Part shown: one piece after another, positions 9,688-21,034 of the stretch
Numbering within the stretch: position 1 is the first letter of the stretch
Layout: each line of letters opens with the position of its first letter
Assembly (NCBI GenBank): GCA_019828595.1
Contig: JAHQRK010000003.1
Span: 3,658,001 to 3,722,000, forward strand
Direction: 5' to 3'
DNA: 64,000 nt
Source of the DNA: Aphanomyces cochlioides
Lineage: Eukaryota; Oomycota; Saprolegniomycetes; Saprolegniales; Verrucalvaceae
Translations under genes and position numbers: made by a program
Notes under the pieces: model-generated
What the model saw: only the letters and a program-made list of their open reading frames with translations
Databases searched by the model: none
Told to the model about the DNA's origin: nothing

Positions 9688-10159
9688 TATCTGTATGACA
9701 ATCAACCGTTCGACACCATTTATCACTTCAGCTCTGACTCTTTTCGTTTATAATCTTGGCAAGTTCTACGACGTTATCTCTGTTTTAGCCACGGTTTAGC
9801 AAAATAAGTTGCCAAGATTATAAACTAATAGAGGTCACTCGTCGGAATCTTTGAACAAAAGAAATGATAACAATGATTATTTATAAATATAGTATTAGTC
9901 CTAAAAGTATTCGAATTATGGGGGTACAGTATATAACTGGTGTTTTTATTCATCATTTCCAAAGATACTCTTTATATTGATACCTCTATAAATGCATATT
10001 GATATTTATATAATTTTATATAAGATACATTGTTTCAATCAATAAGTGGGACGGTTTCCTTGTCTCACCTGTCATCCATATGACCATGTGTTGTGGAGCC
10101 CTGATTTGGGTGCTTCTTAGTTCCTCCCACTTTCACGAGTTTACATGTGTTTACTGACA

Positions 10160-10990
10160 TGTGTGTGCAAAATTTGCACACACAAGTTGGCAATAGTTGG
10201 CTTGCAATGCAACTTGGATCTGTTTGACAATAGCCCTTTTCATCAAGTGCAGACATTTTGGTGTCAGTTGTGGGTTTCTGGCTCAAAACATGAATGGTTG
10301 CAAGTAGCATGGATCGGCTAGTCGTGTAAGAAAAGGGTCTAATTCAAGTACTCTCTGTGTTCGGCTGGCGATTCCCATATGGTCGAAGCTTCGAGGGTGC
10401 CCAACGAGGCCACGCTAATTAACAGTAGTAAGCTGTAAGTTCACATTAGCGTGGCAATGGACTTGCTCAACTGGGGAGCAGTTGTATCGTCCGGGTGGCG
10501 GCACGGCCTTATGGCCTACCTGCAGCCTTCCCGACATGAGATAAATAAAGAAATCCCCTTTTGGTGCACGTTTGGGGTTGAGTTACTAGTAGTTTTTTTG
10601 CCAAACTAAGAGCCCAATATGCTGGTGTTGTGTACCGTGTGGTACTTTCATTTTCTGGACTGCCACATGGAAAAATAGCAAGGGTTTGTCACGTTGTCAT
10701 TTTCAATCTGAAAAGGCATGTCTGCTGTCTATCTGTGTACTGTACGGATATGCAATTACATTTTCACTTTACCAGCCATTTGCAACCGAAGTTGTAAATC
10801 TCGATTTTCCAGAAAAAGGATTGGCTAATGTGACTGTACCGACCATAGAAAGACCCAGTACATAGACAATCGATCGTGGTGCTGTTTGCAACATAGATTC
10901 CACAGAGTGTTGCATTCTCCAGGGAGTTTTGCAACCTGAAAGCATACTGAAACTAAGACAAAAATATATGGTTGCAAATGAACAACAGTA
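10160..10990. repeat. Non-coding stretch with MITE and dispersed-repeat fragments
   Basis: 10396-10467 is an inverted pair related to the 3931-4077 MITE. 10495-10580 (GTGGCGGCACGGCCTTATGG... to TTGGTGCACGTTTGGGG) recurs with few changes at 17391-17478. No gene seen. Confidence 0.6.
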
Positions 10991-11041
10991 TTCGCGTCAC
11001 GCTTGCAAACGCATAGTCTGACATCACCACACTACACAAAT

Positions 11042-12935
11042 ATGGGCGATCATCGATATCGAGCAATTTTCGCTCGATTCATGTCCATGAAGGATGGCGT
11101 GTCCTACACTGCCAACAAGACATTCAGCACGGAGGAATTGTTGCTTGTGACACCCATTGAGGTCTGCCGCTGGCTGAACCGGCGTGCTTACAATGAAGAG
11201 TCTCCACCAGATAACGCCAAACCAATACACGCTCGTTCAACAACGTTGGAATTTGAAAAGAAGGCGATTTCATCATTCATGCCACGGCGGACACTTCCAT
11301 GGGATCCAATCTCCTGCCACGGTAACCCCACATGAGCTGAAGAGGTGAACAAGATTATCAAAGCAGTCAAAAAGAGTGAAGTGCGCCGTGGGGGCGTACA
11401 ATCCAATGCACGACGTCCCATTGAGTTTACAGAGTTCCTCAATTTATTGTCTATTGTGGCTGTGAATCCAAACACATCGAAGTACATGGTCAGCAGTGTG
11501 CTCACACTACAATGGCATTTGATAGCACGAATTGACGACATGATGAAGCTTCGTTTTGCCGATTTTTCCCCAAACATACATCACCCTTCAACGTTGATTT
11601 GCCAAATGAGATGGCCTAAAAACATTCTGGAGGAGCGAGATGCTCCTGAGCAAGTTGTGTTTGGTAGTGCCGATCCTCACTTGTGCCCGCTTTTGAAGTT
11701 GGCCATCCACATTGAATCCACACCAGGAATTGCAAATTCTGAATTTCTATATGGCAATCCAAAAGACGGTGATCGTGTCGTTCGAAGGGCACTACAACAG
11801 GATTGGATAGTGACTCGTTTACAAAGCTCAAGTCAGGACACGTGGGAACACACAGCTTGCGAAAGGGTGCCGCAACTTATGGTAGTCGGAGTGGTCTCAC
11901 AAAAGACTATGTCAACCGTCGTGGTCGATGGCGCACACGAAAGTCCATGGTCGATACATATATCGACAATACACAGCCTTATCCAGATGCCTGCGCTGCT
12001 GCTGTACTCACTGGCCCGAATGGTCCATGTCGATATATATTAAAACGCGGTATGTCTGCTGTCACGACAATATATTGCAAATGAAGTTGCACCATCGTCC
12101 AGAGAAGTTTTTGGGGAAGCGATTGCTGAAACCTTGGGGTGTGTGTTGTTGTGGGCAGCGCTACAATCGGAAGAAATATATACCAGCCTTGCTCCCATCA
12201 ATGCTGCTGGATCGTACACTAAAGGCATATGTCAGCGCTGGTGGCAATCTTTCAGTCAACCCTGTCGAGCGAGAGCAGTTTCATGTGGTTGGTGACGGAT
12301 CTGAAATGCATTTGATCGCGATCGGCAGTGAAACTAACGATATCCAACCCGATGTAGAGCATTCTAACATGCCTACAACCACAACAGTTCAATATGATCG
12401 TCGCCAGTTTGCAGCTCTCCATGCCGAAATTTTTTCTCTCAAGCGCTACATGAATGACGTTATGCATGAGGTTCAACGAGCAAGACACGACACACAACGA
12501 GATCTCGATAGATTCTCTGCTGTCCTTCATCGGCACACAATGCGTCCGGCGGTCAACTTGGCTATACGAACGAGATGTGATGACGAGCAGAACGAACCAG
12601 CACTTACAGCCAGCATGGCCAAGAGCAAGATGGCTCACCTCTCAAAGAGACCTAAAGATCTCTTTGAGCTGTGGCAAGAATTTGAGTTTGGCTCTGGAGG
12701 ACGCAAGGCTGCCAAGAACTTCGCTGCTGCCGAGCGAGGAGCCAACAAGTTCGCCTATTCACGACGGAAGGTCTTCTGGGACACAGTGGCAAATCTTGTG
12801 CGTGCTGGATACACCAGCGACGTTGTGATTGACAAAGTCTACGTCGTTTATGGGCGCCAATTGTCGGTATCAAGTATACTCACTCATATGCGAGCCGACC
12901 GTCAGCGTGGAGGATATCCTGCCTTGCGAATGTGA
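11042..12935 (+). pseudogene. Crypton tyrosine recombinase with GCR1_C-like DNA-binding tail, disrupted
   Basis: Begins at ATG 11042. An in-frame TGA lies at 11333-11335 (tryptophan likely ancestral). A frame change near 11800 and two more near 12080-12160 follow. The tyrosine-recombinase core is recognisable: ARIDDMMKLRF (Arg I, about 11530), GTHSLRKGA (His-x-x-Arg, about 11851-11862), RGRWR and the nucleophile in DTYID (Tyr at 11959). The C-terminal 90 residues (LWQEFEFGSGGRKA...RKVFWDTV...YGRQLSV) match the GCR1_C-type domain of Cryptons. Cryptons move by recombination through a circular intermediate and leave no inverted repeats; none are seen here. This copy is inactive as written. Confidence 0.85.
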
Positions 12936-13137
12936 TCTGCCTTCACAGTTTGTCAAATAAATACATTTTCTATCAATTAGATTTAGGTTGTACATGTGGT
13001 TGCACAAAATGCAGGAACGGAGACTGTATCTGTGTGTATTGTACAGGCAGTGGCAGTGGTGTACAGTACAAGGATACACTTGAAGTTTGTATCGAGGCTA
13101 CAAGTATATGATCCTTTGTGTTTTATACAAAAACATT

Positions 13138-13222
13138 ATACTTGATTTTTGTATTTCAATACAAACACCAAGTATAATATTCTCATTCGAAATTCGTATA
13201 CATTATACAAAAATCAAGTATA
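13138..13222. repeat. Inverted repeat TATACTTGATTTTTGTA
   Basis: Arms at about 13138-13154 and 13205-13222, with further CAAGTATAA motifs around. AT-rich, non-coding; possibly a decayed MITE. Confidence 0.55.
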
Positions 13223-13325
13223 AATATCAAAGTTTGCAGGCACTATACATAGATCAAATATAATTATATCAAACGTCCAGCCGCCCGCTAATCATAACTA
13301 CACTCAAACCCATCGGCAACATTTG

Positions 13326-13526
13326 ATGCCGACCGCTCGTGACTCTGTGTGGCATAACTTTGGCCCAAAGTTCAAGCGTAGCAAGACTAACTATGTCTGC
13401 TGCAAAGCTTGTCATTTGCCTGTGATTGCCGCGATTGCGAGACTGAAGAATCACTTGCAGTCTTGCACTCAACAGCGTGCAACTATAGGAAGGTATAACA
13501 GTGACAAGCAAGTTGCACAGTCTTGA
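13326..13526 (+). pseudogene. BED-type zinc-finger fragment, probable hAT transposase relic
   Basis: 66 codons with W-HNFG, YVCCKAC and LKNHLQSC: the aromatic-Cys2-His-Cys pattern of a BED finger (C-x2-C...H-x3-C). BED fingers sit at the N-terminus of hAT transposases. No RNase H-like core or hAT C-terminal dimerisation region follows, so only the DNA-binding end survives. Confidence 0.6.
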
Positions 13527-13930
13527 TTGTTTGACAGCCCCAGCATACAGATACTTAATATACAAAAAGGAAAACGAAGTCAGTCACGTTCAACAGGTAT
13601 ATGGACGAAGACGACCTGAGTGCCTTGCATGTCTTGTTCGACGCGACTACAGCAGGCATGATTGATAATGTGTACGTAGAAGTAAACTCGATAATACACG
13701 ATTGCATGACTTCTTTTTCGTTTGTCGACACTGCTGTTTGATGTGTACAAGGAATACAGCTGTATGAGATACAGTGTATGGATACAGTGCTGTACATCTC
13801 AATTGTACATACAAATACACAGCTATACTGCTGTCTCTCACATGCGTAAGAGCGCCATCGTCTCTCTATCCAAAGTTATTTCACGACTCAGTCTCTTGAT
13901 TAAAGGATCATGATATGAACTTCATTAATG

Positions 13931-15080
13931 TTAAGCATCAGCTAAGAGAATCACACGTCCGTTATTAAACTCGACAGGACCGCAAAAATTTGGGGAGTAA
14001 ATTTGCTCTAAGCGTGCATGACGCAATTTAAGCAGGCCTATTTTGCTCATACGCAACGGGTCACACCATTCGATGTCGGACGGGACCCAAGGGGGTCGAT
14101 TGGCCCAATCGGCCGAAGACGACTGCTCTACCTCAGCAACGAGCTGATGAGCGTACTAACATCCATATTAATAGTAAAGAAATGAATGGGGGAGACTAAT
14201 ACCTTGACTAGGTAACGCTGGGAGTTCTGTTGAAGCGATAAGAGTAGCTTGGTCGCGTCTCGAGGCTTCTCAAGTCTTTCATGCAAAAAAGAAGCAACAT
14301 CATCGAATTCCTCTCCAGAAAGAAAGCGGTGTTCTTGTGGCTTCTCAACGCGAACGAATGACTTGCTGGGAGTTTGGCCGTTGACATGCACTAACTGTAT
14401 GAAGTTTAATATATGAAATTGCTATGTTCTTACCACACATGTACCATGAGCAACTAAACTGTACTCTGTGAGTGCCTTCAAAAGCTTGGCTCTCTTTCGT
14501 GAGATGAGCCGAGAGTGTGGAGCTTTATTGAATGTAAATACGTGCTCGTGATTGACAACACGTAAAATTTGGTGAATGGGAATCGGAAATGGAATTTTGT
14601 CTAATGTGGTCCCGTAAGTACAGAATATCTTTATGCAGGTGGCACTTACATTTTTTAAAGTTTGATACTGTGGGCTCGATACCCATTTCCTTGCACTCTT
14701 GTGCAAGGATTGTGCATAGAGCATTGGTTCTTTTTCCAGGTTTCACTAGACTTAAAATCAAAGTGTTCTCTAGAGCGCATTGAGAACAGTAGTTGAAGGA
14801 TTATGATACCGTTTGATTTCACCGAAGAACTTTGCCACACGACCCAGTCGACTAGGCTACTAGATGAGTCTATTTGAAATTCGACCGCGGCGGCTTTGGT
14901 TCGGGGATATGCTGCCAGTGTGTTGGGCTCGAGTTTCTTGGCACTCGAAAGCTTTCTTGCAGTTCCCAAGGCCAGTTCAACTTTTTGCCGACGTGGGCCA
15001 CTGCTAAATATATAGTACAATGCATCGGCTTGGGCGCTATTGCGGGCAGCGCTAACTCCAAGAGGGTTCTCACTCGTCAT
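13931..15080 (-). CDS. Five-exon protein of unknown function (324 aa)
   Basis: Exons 15080-14810, 14769-14650, 14600-14434, 14394-14203 and 14155-13931. All introns are 39-49 nt with GT...AG borders (one donor is GTAAGT). Joined length is 975 nt, 325 codons, with consistent phases. Start ATG at 15080, stop TAA at 13931-13933. The protein is soluble, with no signal peptide or membrane segment. It has an N-terminal ETENPL/LSLVKPGKR region, a middle PHSRLISRKRAKLLKALTEY helix and a C-terminus with WVPSDIEWCDPLR. I do not recognise a family. The clean splicing pattern argues that it is a functional host gene rather than a transposon. Confidence 0.7.
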
Positions 15081-15247
15081 GACTAGTTTGGAATATTAAG
15101 CTATTTGGGCATTTGTGCTAATAATAGACCATGTAGTAATACTATTTTGCGGGGAAATGTTATACTCATGTCATATACTTCGAAGTAGTATTATAGCTAT
15201 TGTCAGGGCAGAATGGGTTGATACATCAGCGTACTCGCGCAGACACC

Positions 15248-16009
15248 TCACAAAGCGGCAGGCTTGATCGTGTCTGTGATGATCTTGACAACAGCCGCAC
15301 CTTCTTTGCGTAATATCCATTCTTGCCGATCGCGTCGTAGGGCGGCCGACATGTTGTCGAGCATTCGCCCGATCCGAGAGTCGGCGTCCGTGATCAACAT
15401 ATCAAACACAACCGCAACCGCTATCCGGTTCTTCAAAGTTTTGAGCGCGCGCGGGTCCACATCATAGGCAAGTTTGAACCACGCGATCCACTCGCCTTCA
15501 GTAACTTCATCGGGTTCCTTCCCCATGGCCCATTCAGCTACACGCTGCTTCGTCGCAGGCTCAATACACGTATTCACAGGCATAATGAACGGCCGAACTC
15601 CGTTCGCGGTTGATCCTTTGAACGTCGGGTTCTTCGGGAGCGGGGGTGTGTTTAGCATAAATCCATCGCCTTGGCCCATATCGACATCTTCATATGTGTC
15701 GTCCGCGCCGTCAGGCAGGCGGTCGCCAGGCGTTCCAAAAGGGTATCGCGCGGGTTTACTTTCCCACGTTTCGTCATCGGCCACCGGTTGGCGGCGGCCT
15801 TGTGGCGATCGAAACAGCCGCTTCACCGGCGGCACGTTTTGGCGTCGTCCACGATCTTCCATGGGATCCATGTCCCGTGATGCAGCGATCGGGCTCGCAG
15901 ATCAATTCGAGCGTGATCGTGGCCCCGCATCAGTCGTTTCGTCTCGGTCGCTTCCCGGGAGCTCCAAGTTCGCTCCGTGTACGTCTTGCCCTGTCATAGG
16001 GTTCTCCAT
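15248..16009 (-). pseudogene. Gag-like retrotransposon remnant with an in-frame TGA
   Basis: Frame open from ATG 16009 to 15248 except one TGA at 15902-15904; a second ATG at 15871 starts a 207-residue uninterrupted part. It contains W-IAWFKLAYDVDPRALKTL, DADSRIGRMLDNM and a final IITDTIKPAAL, which resembles the helical gag region of oomycete LTR elements. No zinc knuckle, pol or LTR was found beside it, so it is a solo relic or a domesticated gag. Family assignment is tentative. Confidence 0.45.
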
Positions 16010-16029
16010 GTTTGTCAGCTAGCTTGTCC

Positions 16030-17880
16030 AAAAGACAGCTAAAGAATTCTTTGTTGTCTCCGCCGGCGCTCAAGACCAGCTACCGTGCTCACGACGGTGA
16101 CCTTGGTGACAAATCCACAGGTTCGTCATTAGCAGTTTTTACAATTCCTGTTTTACTTCATTCCCTACTGACTTCTCGTTGAAGTTGTCCTTTGTCTTCA
16201 TTTGTGGATTGTGGCATTTGAGAAGTATGAAATTTCAGCGTGCCGAGTTCAGCACCCCTAACCCTATGCATACAAAAACCAAAACAAATAACCCTAACCT
16301 AGCTCACACACTATCCAATAGGAGTGCACGTGCCGAGAACAATACCGCAAAAATCGATATTCAGCAGCAGTTACAACCTCTATTTTTTGCATGGCCAGTT
16401 GTTACTCGGAGACATGATGCAAACATCGCGAAGAAGGATTAACAGCAAGACCAACAACACGACCAAATTCAATCTCTTGCCACCTTCCTGAACCAGTTTC
16501 TGGACTGTTGTCCTCGCAAACAACTGTACGCAACGGGGTCGAAGTGCACCTCTCTGCGCCCACATCCAGCATATTGAGCTCTTGTTTTGACCAAAATTTG
16601 CTCTCTTGGGGTTCGTTCTTCCGAGTCATCCACCTGCAGAAAATTTTACTCTCGACCTCCACTTCGCTCCGGTGAGCGCAATTTTCTGAGCGGATGCCTG
16701 ACGTCTCTCGCGTGGTGTGATGCTTATAGTCACTGTGGTTCGATGTGCTATTACTAATAAAGCAATCCCATCGGATCGATTGCAACATGATGTGCAGGGA
16801 TATTGCTCTGCTCATGGAGCAAGAGGATTCTGGTCAACAACAAGTATAACACTCTTGCTCTCAGATAATTCCTCCAAGCCCAACGGTATCATGCTACACC
16901 AACAGGTTGCTTTCGCGCGTGGTCAATCCCGCTTTCACGTAGTCGATGCGATATTGTCCTGAATGGTATACAAGTACAGGTATGACGGTCGCCTGGATAG
17001 GCGCCGTGCATTTTAAGGGCTCTTCTGTGTTGGTTGGACCTCCCATACACACGATTTGGAGTTCAGAACACCTTGTTAGTTGGATGAGGTTAATTCTAAA
17101 ATTTAGTATTGTGTGATTTAATGGTAGTGTCCGAAACAGGTCATATCCGGGTCAGGTCACACTTTTGGGTCACACTACAAAATTGAACATAACTCCATCA
17201 ACAGGAAGAGTTAAAGCGCCAAACTTTGTCATTCTCTAGCAGGCCTCAGGGCCTGGCCATGAGGCCTGGTCTCCACGTTCACATCCACACCTGAGAGGAG
17301 GAGACTCTGAGTCTCCTACAAAGTGTGAATGAAATATTATCCGGATCCGGTATTTTAACCAATCACGCGCCAGTTATCCTCATCTCAGATGTGGCGGCAC
17401 GGCCTTACGGCCTACCTGCCGCCTTACCCGATGAGAGAAAATATAAAGAAACCCCTTTTTGGTGCACGTTGGGGGCTCACTCCTCCGAGTCATCCACCTG
17501 CAGAAAATTTTTCACTCGACCTCCGCTTCGCTGCGGTGGGCGCAATTTTCTGGGCGGATGTCTGACGTCGTCCGCGCAGTTTAAGGCTTCGCAATTGCTG
17601 CTTGAGTGAGAAAAACCTAAAATCTGATCAGAAATGTGAATAAAACCACGAGAAAAACCAGTAAAAACCTGTGACCTGCACCCGTGACCTGACCCGGACC
17701 TGACCGGTACATGTACTGTGGCAGAACATGAAGGAATAAAATTGTGTTCGAGTGCGTTCTATCATCCTGATTCACTCGACACACATGAATCATCATCAAC
17801 TTAAATCCAGATCATCCGGTATCCAGATTCTACTGCAGAATCTAGATTCAAAGTCGAACACGCCCTAAAGGATTCTTCCG
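16030..17880. repeat. Repeat-rich stretch without a recognised gene
   Basis: 16617-16707 (CCGAGTCATCCACCTGCAG... to CGGATGCCTGACGTC) recurs at 17490-17585. 17391-17478 recurs at 10495-10580. 17137-17160 and 17670-17706 are imperfect inverted copies of GTCCGGGTCAGGTCAC, which may be the ends of a 570-bp element. 16935-16975 recurs inverted at about 19180-19220. Two CCCTAACC-like telomere-type motifs occur near 16256 and 16305. No convincing ORF. Confidence 0.6.
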
Positions 17881-17888
17881 ATTTAATC

Positions 17889-17960
17889 ACACAACAACAA
17901 CCGACGTTGTTCGCCGAAAGGAAAAATTCTTACGTCGAACTACGTCGGTTGTTGTTGTGT
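17889..17960. repeat. Hairpin upstream of SSP copy d
   Basis: CACACAACAACAACCGACGT and its reverse complement lie about 30 nt apart, some 70-130 nt before the ATG of copy d. Copy b has only one arm of this pair, so it arose after or during the duplication. Confidence 0.6.
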
Positions 17961-17987
17961 GTGCTTTCGCGATGAAACGAAAGTGCT

Positions 17988-18010
17988 TTGCATTGTACAA
18001 ATTACCCTCA
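17988..18010 (+). promoter_or_regulatory. Initiator-like block upstream of SSP copy d
   Basis: TTGCATTGTACAAATTACCC 15-35 nt before the ATG, identical to the block before copy b. Confidence 0.4.
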
Positions 18011-18023
18011 AGGCATTTCTCTC

Positions 18024-18497
18024 ATGCGTGTTTCGATCTCGCTTGCACTTGCCGCATCCGCCGTCGTGGTTTACAGCCAACGTCTCCAAGATTCGCCTGT
18101 CGAGCTGACACATGAACAAGCCGCTGTGGACTCTGTAGGCGATGGCCTTCGCCTTCTGCAAGGAGAAGAGTCGGGCGCCACGGACAACCTGCATTCGAGA
18201 CATCTGTCGGGCAGACAATCGGGCAAACAACCGGACGTATGGACCCGACTATCCACGAGCAAACAACCGACTGGTTCTAAGGACGAACGGTCCAGACAAC
18301 CGACTGGTTCTAAGAAGGATGGATGGAGCCGACTATCCTCGCATGTCAAGACTGGCCGGCATACCAGATCTGCCTCTGAACCTGCCGCTCGATCTAGCCC
18401 TACCCTTGATTATTCACCCAAATCGCTTGATAAATTAAAGCAGGCGAGAGCGCGGCGTCGCATCAAGATGGGTACCTCGGAATCTAGCCTGGCGTAA
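18024..18497 (+). CDS. Small secreted protein, RHLS variant with tandem repeats (SSP copy d)
   Basis: 157 codons from ATG 18024, chosen because it starts the conserved signal peptide MRVSISLALAASAVVVYS. The first 50 residues are nearly identical to copy b (QDSPVELTHEQ, GLRLLQGE). The RRLS motif is changed to RHLS and both motif Cys are gone. Instead there is an expansion with the repeated unit QPTGSK-x-x and Arg/Ser-rich sequence. The C-terminal block DYSPKSLDKLKQARARRR matches copy b. Homology to the copy-b locus continues about 100 nt past the stop, so a block of roughly 600 bp was duplicated in inverted orientation. Diversifying family member or early-decay copy; function unknown. Confidence 0.7.
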   Translation: MRVSISLALAASAVVVYSQRLQDSPVELTHEQAAVDSVGDGLRLLQGEESGATDNLHSRHLSGRQSGKQPDVWTRLSTSKQPTGSKDERSRQPTGSKKDGWSRLSSHVKTGRHTRSASEPAARSSPTLDYSPKSLDKLKQARARRRIKMGTSESSLA

Positions 18498-18609
18498 ACG
18501 ACCAAAGTTCCCAAGGAGAGTAGGATGATGCCATCAGACGAGTAACACAAAATGCAACCACGTTTGCTCCACAGTGCATTCCTTTTTAACGGCGGGTCAG
18601 GTGTAAGCC

Positions 18610-19379
18610 TGAGTACAGCTGTACGTTTTCCTTCTTGTTTGCCGTCACAAAGCTTCAGACGAGATATCAAGTGAATATATCCCAGTCGCTCGCGTCTGTG
18701 AGATAACCTTGACGACAGAAGCCTTCTTGTCTCGAATAACTCTACAGCTGTGGTAGTTTACAATCTTCATGGAAAGGAAATCCCTTTTGTGTTCCCAAGC
18801 TACACTTCTTGTAGAAAAAAGGGAAAGTATCGTCACGGCAGGACTATTGATCGAAGAATGAAGACGCAAGCCGCTTGACAATTTTGTCTCTGACTGTCAG
18901 GTAGTACGCAAATCAATGGTCAAATTGTGGAGGCGAATTCTTTAGCAGGAGACGTCATGACCCAGTGGGGAGCAAGACTCTTACGTATCTGGAAGTTTCG
19001 TTTCGCAGGTTGACAAGTCCTTGGATTGACTTTGAGCTGGAGTCTCATGAGTGCTCGTTCTACACTTTCAAGAGCGGCCCAACGCGACAACGATATTTCA
19101 TCACGCTGCGTCAAATCAATATTTGCATGCGCTACTCTCTCGAAATTTAGCCTGAGCCAGTCCAACGAACGGGCAACTCCTGTACTTGTGTACCATTCAG
19201 GACAATATCGCATCGACCACGTTCGTTGGGGTGGTCTTAGCTCAGACCCTTTGGGAATCACCTACCGAACAACTGCGCATACGTGAATTTGACCTTTGGT
19301 CGTATAATTCTCAACACTATTAATACCAGACGATCAATAGGGAGATTTCGAAACTCGCATTGGACGACTGCCAAAAATC
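18610..19379. other. Unassigned stretch with one weak ORF
   Basis: A minus-strand ORF at 18920-19261 (113 codons, helix-like SRWAALESVERALMRLQL) has no recognised domain. About 40 bp of it recurs inverted near 16935-16975. It may be a fragment of a duplicated gene. Confidence 0.35.
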
Positions 19380-20178
19380 CAGAGTTGTGATACGTTACGT
19401 TAATTACCGTAACGTACAGTAATACGATACGTTATTTTGAATCGTATTTCGATACGATAAAATTATAACGTAGATTCATTATGTACGCTATATTTTACAG
19501 GAATACCGTTTTACGTTAAAAGGTATATTCATACATAAACTTGATCATTTTAAAGGATTTAAGAGGTAACATGAGGCTGCAACTGAGTCTCTCACATGCA
19601 CGACAAGCGGAGCACTTCATCAATTTAAAATAAGCTTTGTTTTGTGAAAATAAACTGAAATAATGGGGCTATAGTAACCTTAATTTTGCAAAAATCAAGT
19701 ACAGGCTATGACCCAAAAGTATTGATGGCGTTCTTATAATAAATGAACGATGATATAATTCTTTGTGTATATGTGCAACACACTCAAACTTCTCCACGGA
19801 AATCAAGTGCGTACTGGGGCAGATAGCTCAATTTCACGTCCAATTTATCACACGAAACTTATCCACAATGACGACGTCCATGTAGTGGAGGAGCATATAT
19901 ATAGCTACACAGTTAATGAACTCGTTATGATCACGTTTGGCATCCATCAACTTGTTTCTATCAACAGAGAAGTCGTAGTTCATACAGAGACTTCATCTTG
20001 TAAATATATTTTAGCTCACCATCAATGTTTACTTGCACTATAGCCTCAAAATAACGTACCAAACGTATTACTGTAATACGTTACGTTAAATATAACGTAA
20101 ACAGGAATACGCTACGCAAAAAATATTTCGTACTAAAATACGTTAAGTTATAACGTATCGTAACGTATCACAACTCTG
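19380..20178. mobile_element. Non-autonomous hAT element, 799 bp, exact 8-bp target duplication
   Basis: Ends CAGAGTTGTGATACG...CGTATCACAACTCTG form perfect 15-bp inverted termini. The 8-bp CAAAAATC is duplicated at 19372-19379 and 20179-20186. Subterminal regions are packed with repeated (T)TAACGT / ACGTTA motifs on both sides, likely transposase-binding sites. Short ORFs inside are not transposase. Confidence 0.92.
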
Positions 20179-20562
20179 CAAAAATCTCGCAAATGAACAT
20201 TTCTTCCGGTTTTTCATGAGACATTTTTCAAATAAAAGTATTGTCATTTTTACCCAAATTTGTATTTTTTTTACCAAAATCGAATTCTATTCCAAATCGA
20301 TTCGATCATACTGAAGTCAAGTATAAATGGAAAGTATGGCAAACGTCCCAAAAATTTAATCGCACGTGTGTGTGGGTGTGTTTTGCGTGAATTAAGTAAA
20401 TACTCGATTCTGATTGGCTGAGCGATTTGCAGATCGACTTGAAAAATCGATACATTTCGCACCCCCTCACTATTTCGAATGAAATTGACACAACACAAAT
20501 TTGCGAAGACCAAAAAATCGACTTCGCAAAATTTGCGATTTGCGAGAGACTCACGCATTTCT

Positions 20563-20955
20563 TCATACTCCCAAATTTAATATACAAAATCTAGTTTTGA
20601 GGGATTTCGTTTTCTGAACGGCGTTGGTTGTCATCGTGGCCAAGGAAAGTGGGCGGGGCAAAGCTTGGCGTGGGCTTTCTGTAGACGTTCTACTAGAACA
20701 AACAAAGTTCGTCCTTCCACTAGGGAGGAATGGCTGGGAAAAAGTGGAGGAGAAACAGTAGCGATGAAGGAGGGCTCGTCCTGCGACGCATACATTGTGT
20801 ACCAAGCTGAATCCTGCTGATTTTTGAGAAGGGCACCTGAATATATGAAGTTTCTTTCGCAACATTTCACGTAGCCTGAGCATCATGAAGGAGTACCGTT
20901 GACGCTGGCGCCGCGCTCTTTTCAGGAGCATCGCCTGGACAAGAAGCGACACCAT
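20563..20955 (-). pseudogene. N-terminal fragment of a DDE (Harbinger/IS4-like) transposase
   Basis: Two overlapping minus frames: one starts MVSLLVQAMLLKRARRQRQR at 20955, the other (to 20631) contains SAWYTMYASQDEPSFIATVS. The latter resembles the SPW-x-x-LYAS-x-x-D-x-AFI segment ahead of the core in oomycete Harbinger-like transposases. The catalytic region is absent. Short, frame-broken relic. Confidence 0.35.
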
Positions 20956-21034
20956 TGATATTGGCTCTCACTACCAGATAATGTAGCCAATATAAATCTA
21001 TAAATTCATATTTTTATCCAATGAAAATCATTTA

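Larger units (their letters stand above)
6109..10151. mobile_element. Mutator-like element (MULE) with about 110-bp TIRs
   Basis: Left repeat 6109-6216 and right repeat 10040-10151 are inverted copies of the same sequence, containing AGCACCCAAATCAGGGCTCC and AGGTGAGACAAGGAAACCG. The interior holds a decayed FAR1/MULE transposase gene (minus strand) and a CRM-like ORF. Between them, 8800-9340 is AT-rich with repeated CCAAT(T/A)A motifs and no gene. The outermost bases and the expected 9-bp target duplication could not be fixed, so the ends are approximate. Confidence 0.85.

Noticed and set aside
16256..16310. Telomere or subtelomere from CCCTAACC motifs
   Set aside because: Only two isolated short motifs, not an array.
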